NCBI GenBank assembly: GCA_038233555.1
Contig: JBBSLT010000062.1
Coordinates: 1-12,846 of the forward strand
Source of the DNA: JADDRA01 sp038233555
GTDB taxonomy: Bacteria > Actinomycetota > Acidimicrobiia > Acidimicrobiales > CADCSY01
DNA: 12,846 nucleotides
Direction of reading: 5' to 3'
The first letter of the stretch is position 1. Each line of letters starts with the position of its first letter. The notes beneath the pieces were generated by a model. The model had not been told where the DNA came from and did no database searches. It saw only the letters and a list, made by a program, of their open reading frames with translations. Positions 11,273 to 12,846 of the stretch are shown one piece after another. A program made the translations under genes and the position numbers.

Positions 11273-12846
11273 GTGTCGCCCCGCATTGCCCTTGAACTGA
11301 CCAGTGAACGCCCCGACGGAAGCTGGACGTGGCGCGCCGCCGGCGCCCGCGAGCCGAAGGGAGTCGTCGACGGCAAGCTCCTGCCGCCTGGATGTGGGGT
11401 AGGTGACGTGGTCCGAGCCGAGGCCGAGATCGACATCGAAGGCATCACCGTCACCACGGTCCTGCCTCCCAAGGGTGCGCGTCAGGAGCCCGAGCGACTA
11501 GAGATTCTCGGCTCCGGGCGCGAGGAGCCTGGAGTGACCTCGAACTTGACCGATAGGGGTAGCCGTGGTGGCCAAGGGCCCTCCACGGGTGAACGGCCCG
11601 GTCGCGGGCCTCGGCGTGGCGACGGCCCGACCGGGCGCCGTGACGGGCCTTCCCGACCCGGGGGCGGGACGGCGCCCTCGACGGGGGGTCCCGAACGGCC
11701 ACGGCGCGATCGCCCCGCTCGTCCGCCCCGACCCGAGCTCCCTTCCCGGCCCAAGCCGAAGAAGCTGCGTCCCGGACGGGTGCATCGCGATGCCGTCATG
11801 GCCGTGTTGCCGCCTGAGCAGCAGCCGATCGCCGAGCAGGTGATGCGCGGGGGGATGCCGGGGGTCCGTACTGCGCTCAACGAGCAGAGCATCGCCGCTC
11901 GGGCCGAAGGCAGGCCCGAGATTCCGACGGCAGCCGTGCTCGCCATCGCCGAGGGGCTCCTCCCCCGACTGCGGGTCGCCGACTGGCTCGACCGTGCTGA
12001 CGCCGCCCTAGCCGAGGCTGAGGAGCTGGCCCTGGCCGACCTGCGCTCGGTAGTGGTCAGCTCCGACGACGTCGCCCGAGAGGAGCAGACCCGTGAGCCG
12101 GCGGCGAAGCTGCGGGCGGTGTTGGAGCGTCGCACGGAGGTCGAACAGCGGGAGTGGCACCAAGACCTCGAGCAGTCGATGACGGCGGGACGGGTGGTCC
12201 GTGCCCTGCGCCTGTCCTCACGTGCCCCACAGCCGGGCGAGCGTCTCGCTCCCGAGATCTCCGCTGCCCTGGCCCAAGCTGCCAGTGCGGCCATGACGAG
12301 CGAGATCGCGCCCGATCGTTGGGCCACCGTGCTCGATGCCGTGGCCTACTCGGCGGTGCGGCGGTCGGTCGTGCCCGCCGGCGTGCCGGCGGAGCCGGGC
12401 GAGGAGCTGCTGGCCCAGGTGCGTAAGCACGCAGGGCGAGTGCCCGCCATCGCCGCCCTGTTCGGCATCGAGGCGCCTGTGCCTTCGTCTCGTGGCTCGA
12501 AGGGTCGTCGACCCCAGCAGGACCGGGCCGGGCGCCGAGGGGCCCAGCCGCCGACGTCTGCCGGGGCGGCGCCAGCCGATGCCCGACCCCGCCCCCGGCG
12601 TATCCCCCCGCCTCCGGTCGTTGCTGCTACCGAGGATCGCCCCCAAGAAGGCGTAAGCACCGACGCCCCGAGCACCGACGCCTCTGAGGCGGCCCCCGCT
12701 CCCCTGCCGGAGCCCATCGCCGAAGCCAAAGCACCAGAGCCGTCGCCTGAGCCCGAGCCGGCACCCGAGCCCGCCGCTGAAGTCCAGGCCCCCGAGCCCG
12801 GTCCTGAGCGAGAGCCCGCACCGTCATCGGAGGCAGAGCAGACTGC
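11273..12846 (+). CDS. Large modular Arg/Gly/Pro-rich protein of unknown function (3' end outside window)
   Basis: Not recognised as a characterised family. GTG 11273 opens a frame with no stop for 524 codons up to the window edge. Residues 1-80 look like a compact beta-rich domain (IALELTSERPDGSWTWRAAG, VGDVVRAEAEIDIEGITVTT). Residues 85-170 are disordered, basic and rich in Arg, Gly and Pro, with RGG/GRG-like elements. Residues 171-400 are a helical core with DAVMAVLPPEQQPIAEQVM, EGLLPRLRVADWLDRADAAL, AGRVVRALRLSSRAPQPGE, DRWATVLDAVAYSAVRRSV and PGEELLAQVRKHAGRVPAIA. Residues 401-447 are basic again, and 450-524 form a Pro/Glu/Ala-rich acidic tail. Coding is supported by strong third-position GC throughout the low-complexity parts, where the other frames look random. 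I recall similar conserved uncharacterised proteins in Acidimicrobiia, unverified. Charge-segregated disordered arms suggest nucleic-acid or protein scaffolding. It has no visible membrane segment or signal peptide. Confidence 0.82.
   Translation, partial: MSPRIALELTSERPDGSWTWRAAGAREPKGVVDGKLLPPGCGVGDVVRAEAEIDIEGITVTTVLPPKGARQEPERLEILGSGREEPGVTSNLTDRGSRGGQGPSTGERPGRGPRRGDGPTGRRDGPSRPGGGTAPSTGGPERPRRDRPARPPRPELPSRPKPKKLRPGRVHRDAVMAVLPPEQQPIAEQVMRGGMPGVRTALNEQSIAARAEGRPEIPTAAVLAIAEGLLPRLRVADWLDRADAALAEAEELALADLRSVVVSSDDVAREEQTREPAAKLRAVLERRTEVEQREWHQDLEQSMTAGRVVRALRLSSRAPQPGERLAPEISAALAQAASAAMTSEIAPDRWATVLDAVAYSAVRRSVVPAGVPAEPGEELLAQVRKHAGRVPAIAALFGIEAPVPSSRGSKGRRPQQDRAGRRGAQPPTSAGAAPADARPRPRRIPPPPVVAATEDRPQEGVSTDAPSTDASEAAPAPLPEPIAEAKAPEPSPEPEPAPEPAAEVQAPEPGPEREPAPSSEAEQT

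Noticed and set aside
11482..12327. Minus-strand frame of 281 aa opposite the large modular protein
   Set aside because: Ser/Arg-rich shadow; the plus frame keeps consistent codon bias and ordered helices across the same span.
1..12846. CRISPR array, tRNA or rRNA genes, intact insertion sequence
   Set aside because: No regularly spaced repeats, cloverleaf-like sequence, rRNA segments or complete transposase were seen on either strand by eye.

Overview
High-GC, densely packed DNA with frequent GTG starts, ATGA/GTGA stop-start overlaps and GGAGG-type ribosome binding sites. Together with the gene content (CsoR-type regulator, MEDS-STAS protein, YjbQ, DUF421 and a large Arg/Gly/Pro-rich protein), this points to an actinobacterium. 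The class Acidimicrobiia is my best guess, from recollection of similar gene neighbourhoods and not from any search.

Layout. 1-840 is a decayed mobile-element scar: a fragment of a small element-associated protein, then the frameshifted N-terminal part of a tyrosine recombinase with no catalytic domain, ending in a hairpin. 1048-2777 (+) is a coupled pair, an SRPBCC protein and a zinc alcohol dehydrogenase. 2825-3926 (-) is a pair of membrane genes, YkvA/DUF1232 followed by a PAP2 phosphatase. 3945-4146 holds a ChrB-like relic (chromate-resistance family) with an internal deletion and frameshift. 4173-4700 (-) is a DUF421 membrane protein with a perfect inverted repeat upstream. 4701-5189 has no convincing gene but contains a possible RNA pseudoknot just before the next operon.

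5190-7323 (+) is a translationally coupled three-gene operon: an APC-family permease and two consecutive Fluc/CrcB fluoride-channel subunits. 7438-8358 (+) is a MEDS-STAS signalling protein. It converges, with a single base between stops, on a GSP39-type short-chain dehydrogenase (8360-9199, -). That gene diverges from a ferredoxin/flavodoxin-reductase-like flavoprotein (9374-10387, +). 10472-10753 (+) is a CsoR-family metal sensor with G/C palindromes at its promoter. 10793-11230 (-) is YjbQ/UPF0047.

From 11273 (+) to the right edge runs an open frame of 524 codons with no stop inside the window: a modular protein with a folded N-terminal domain, an Arg/Gly/Pro-rich linker, an alpha-helical core and a Pro/Glu-rich acidic tail. 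I cannot assign it to a characterised family.

The window reads as a stress-related accessory neighbourhood (fluoride, metal, redox and envelope functions) beside genome scars. The points most worth following are the terminal modular protein, the permease-Fluc-Fluc operon with its structured leader, and the two gene relics.
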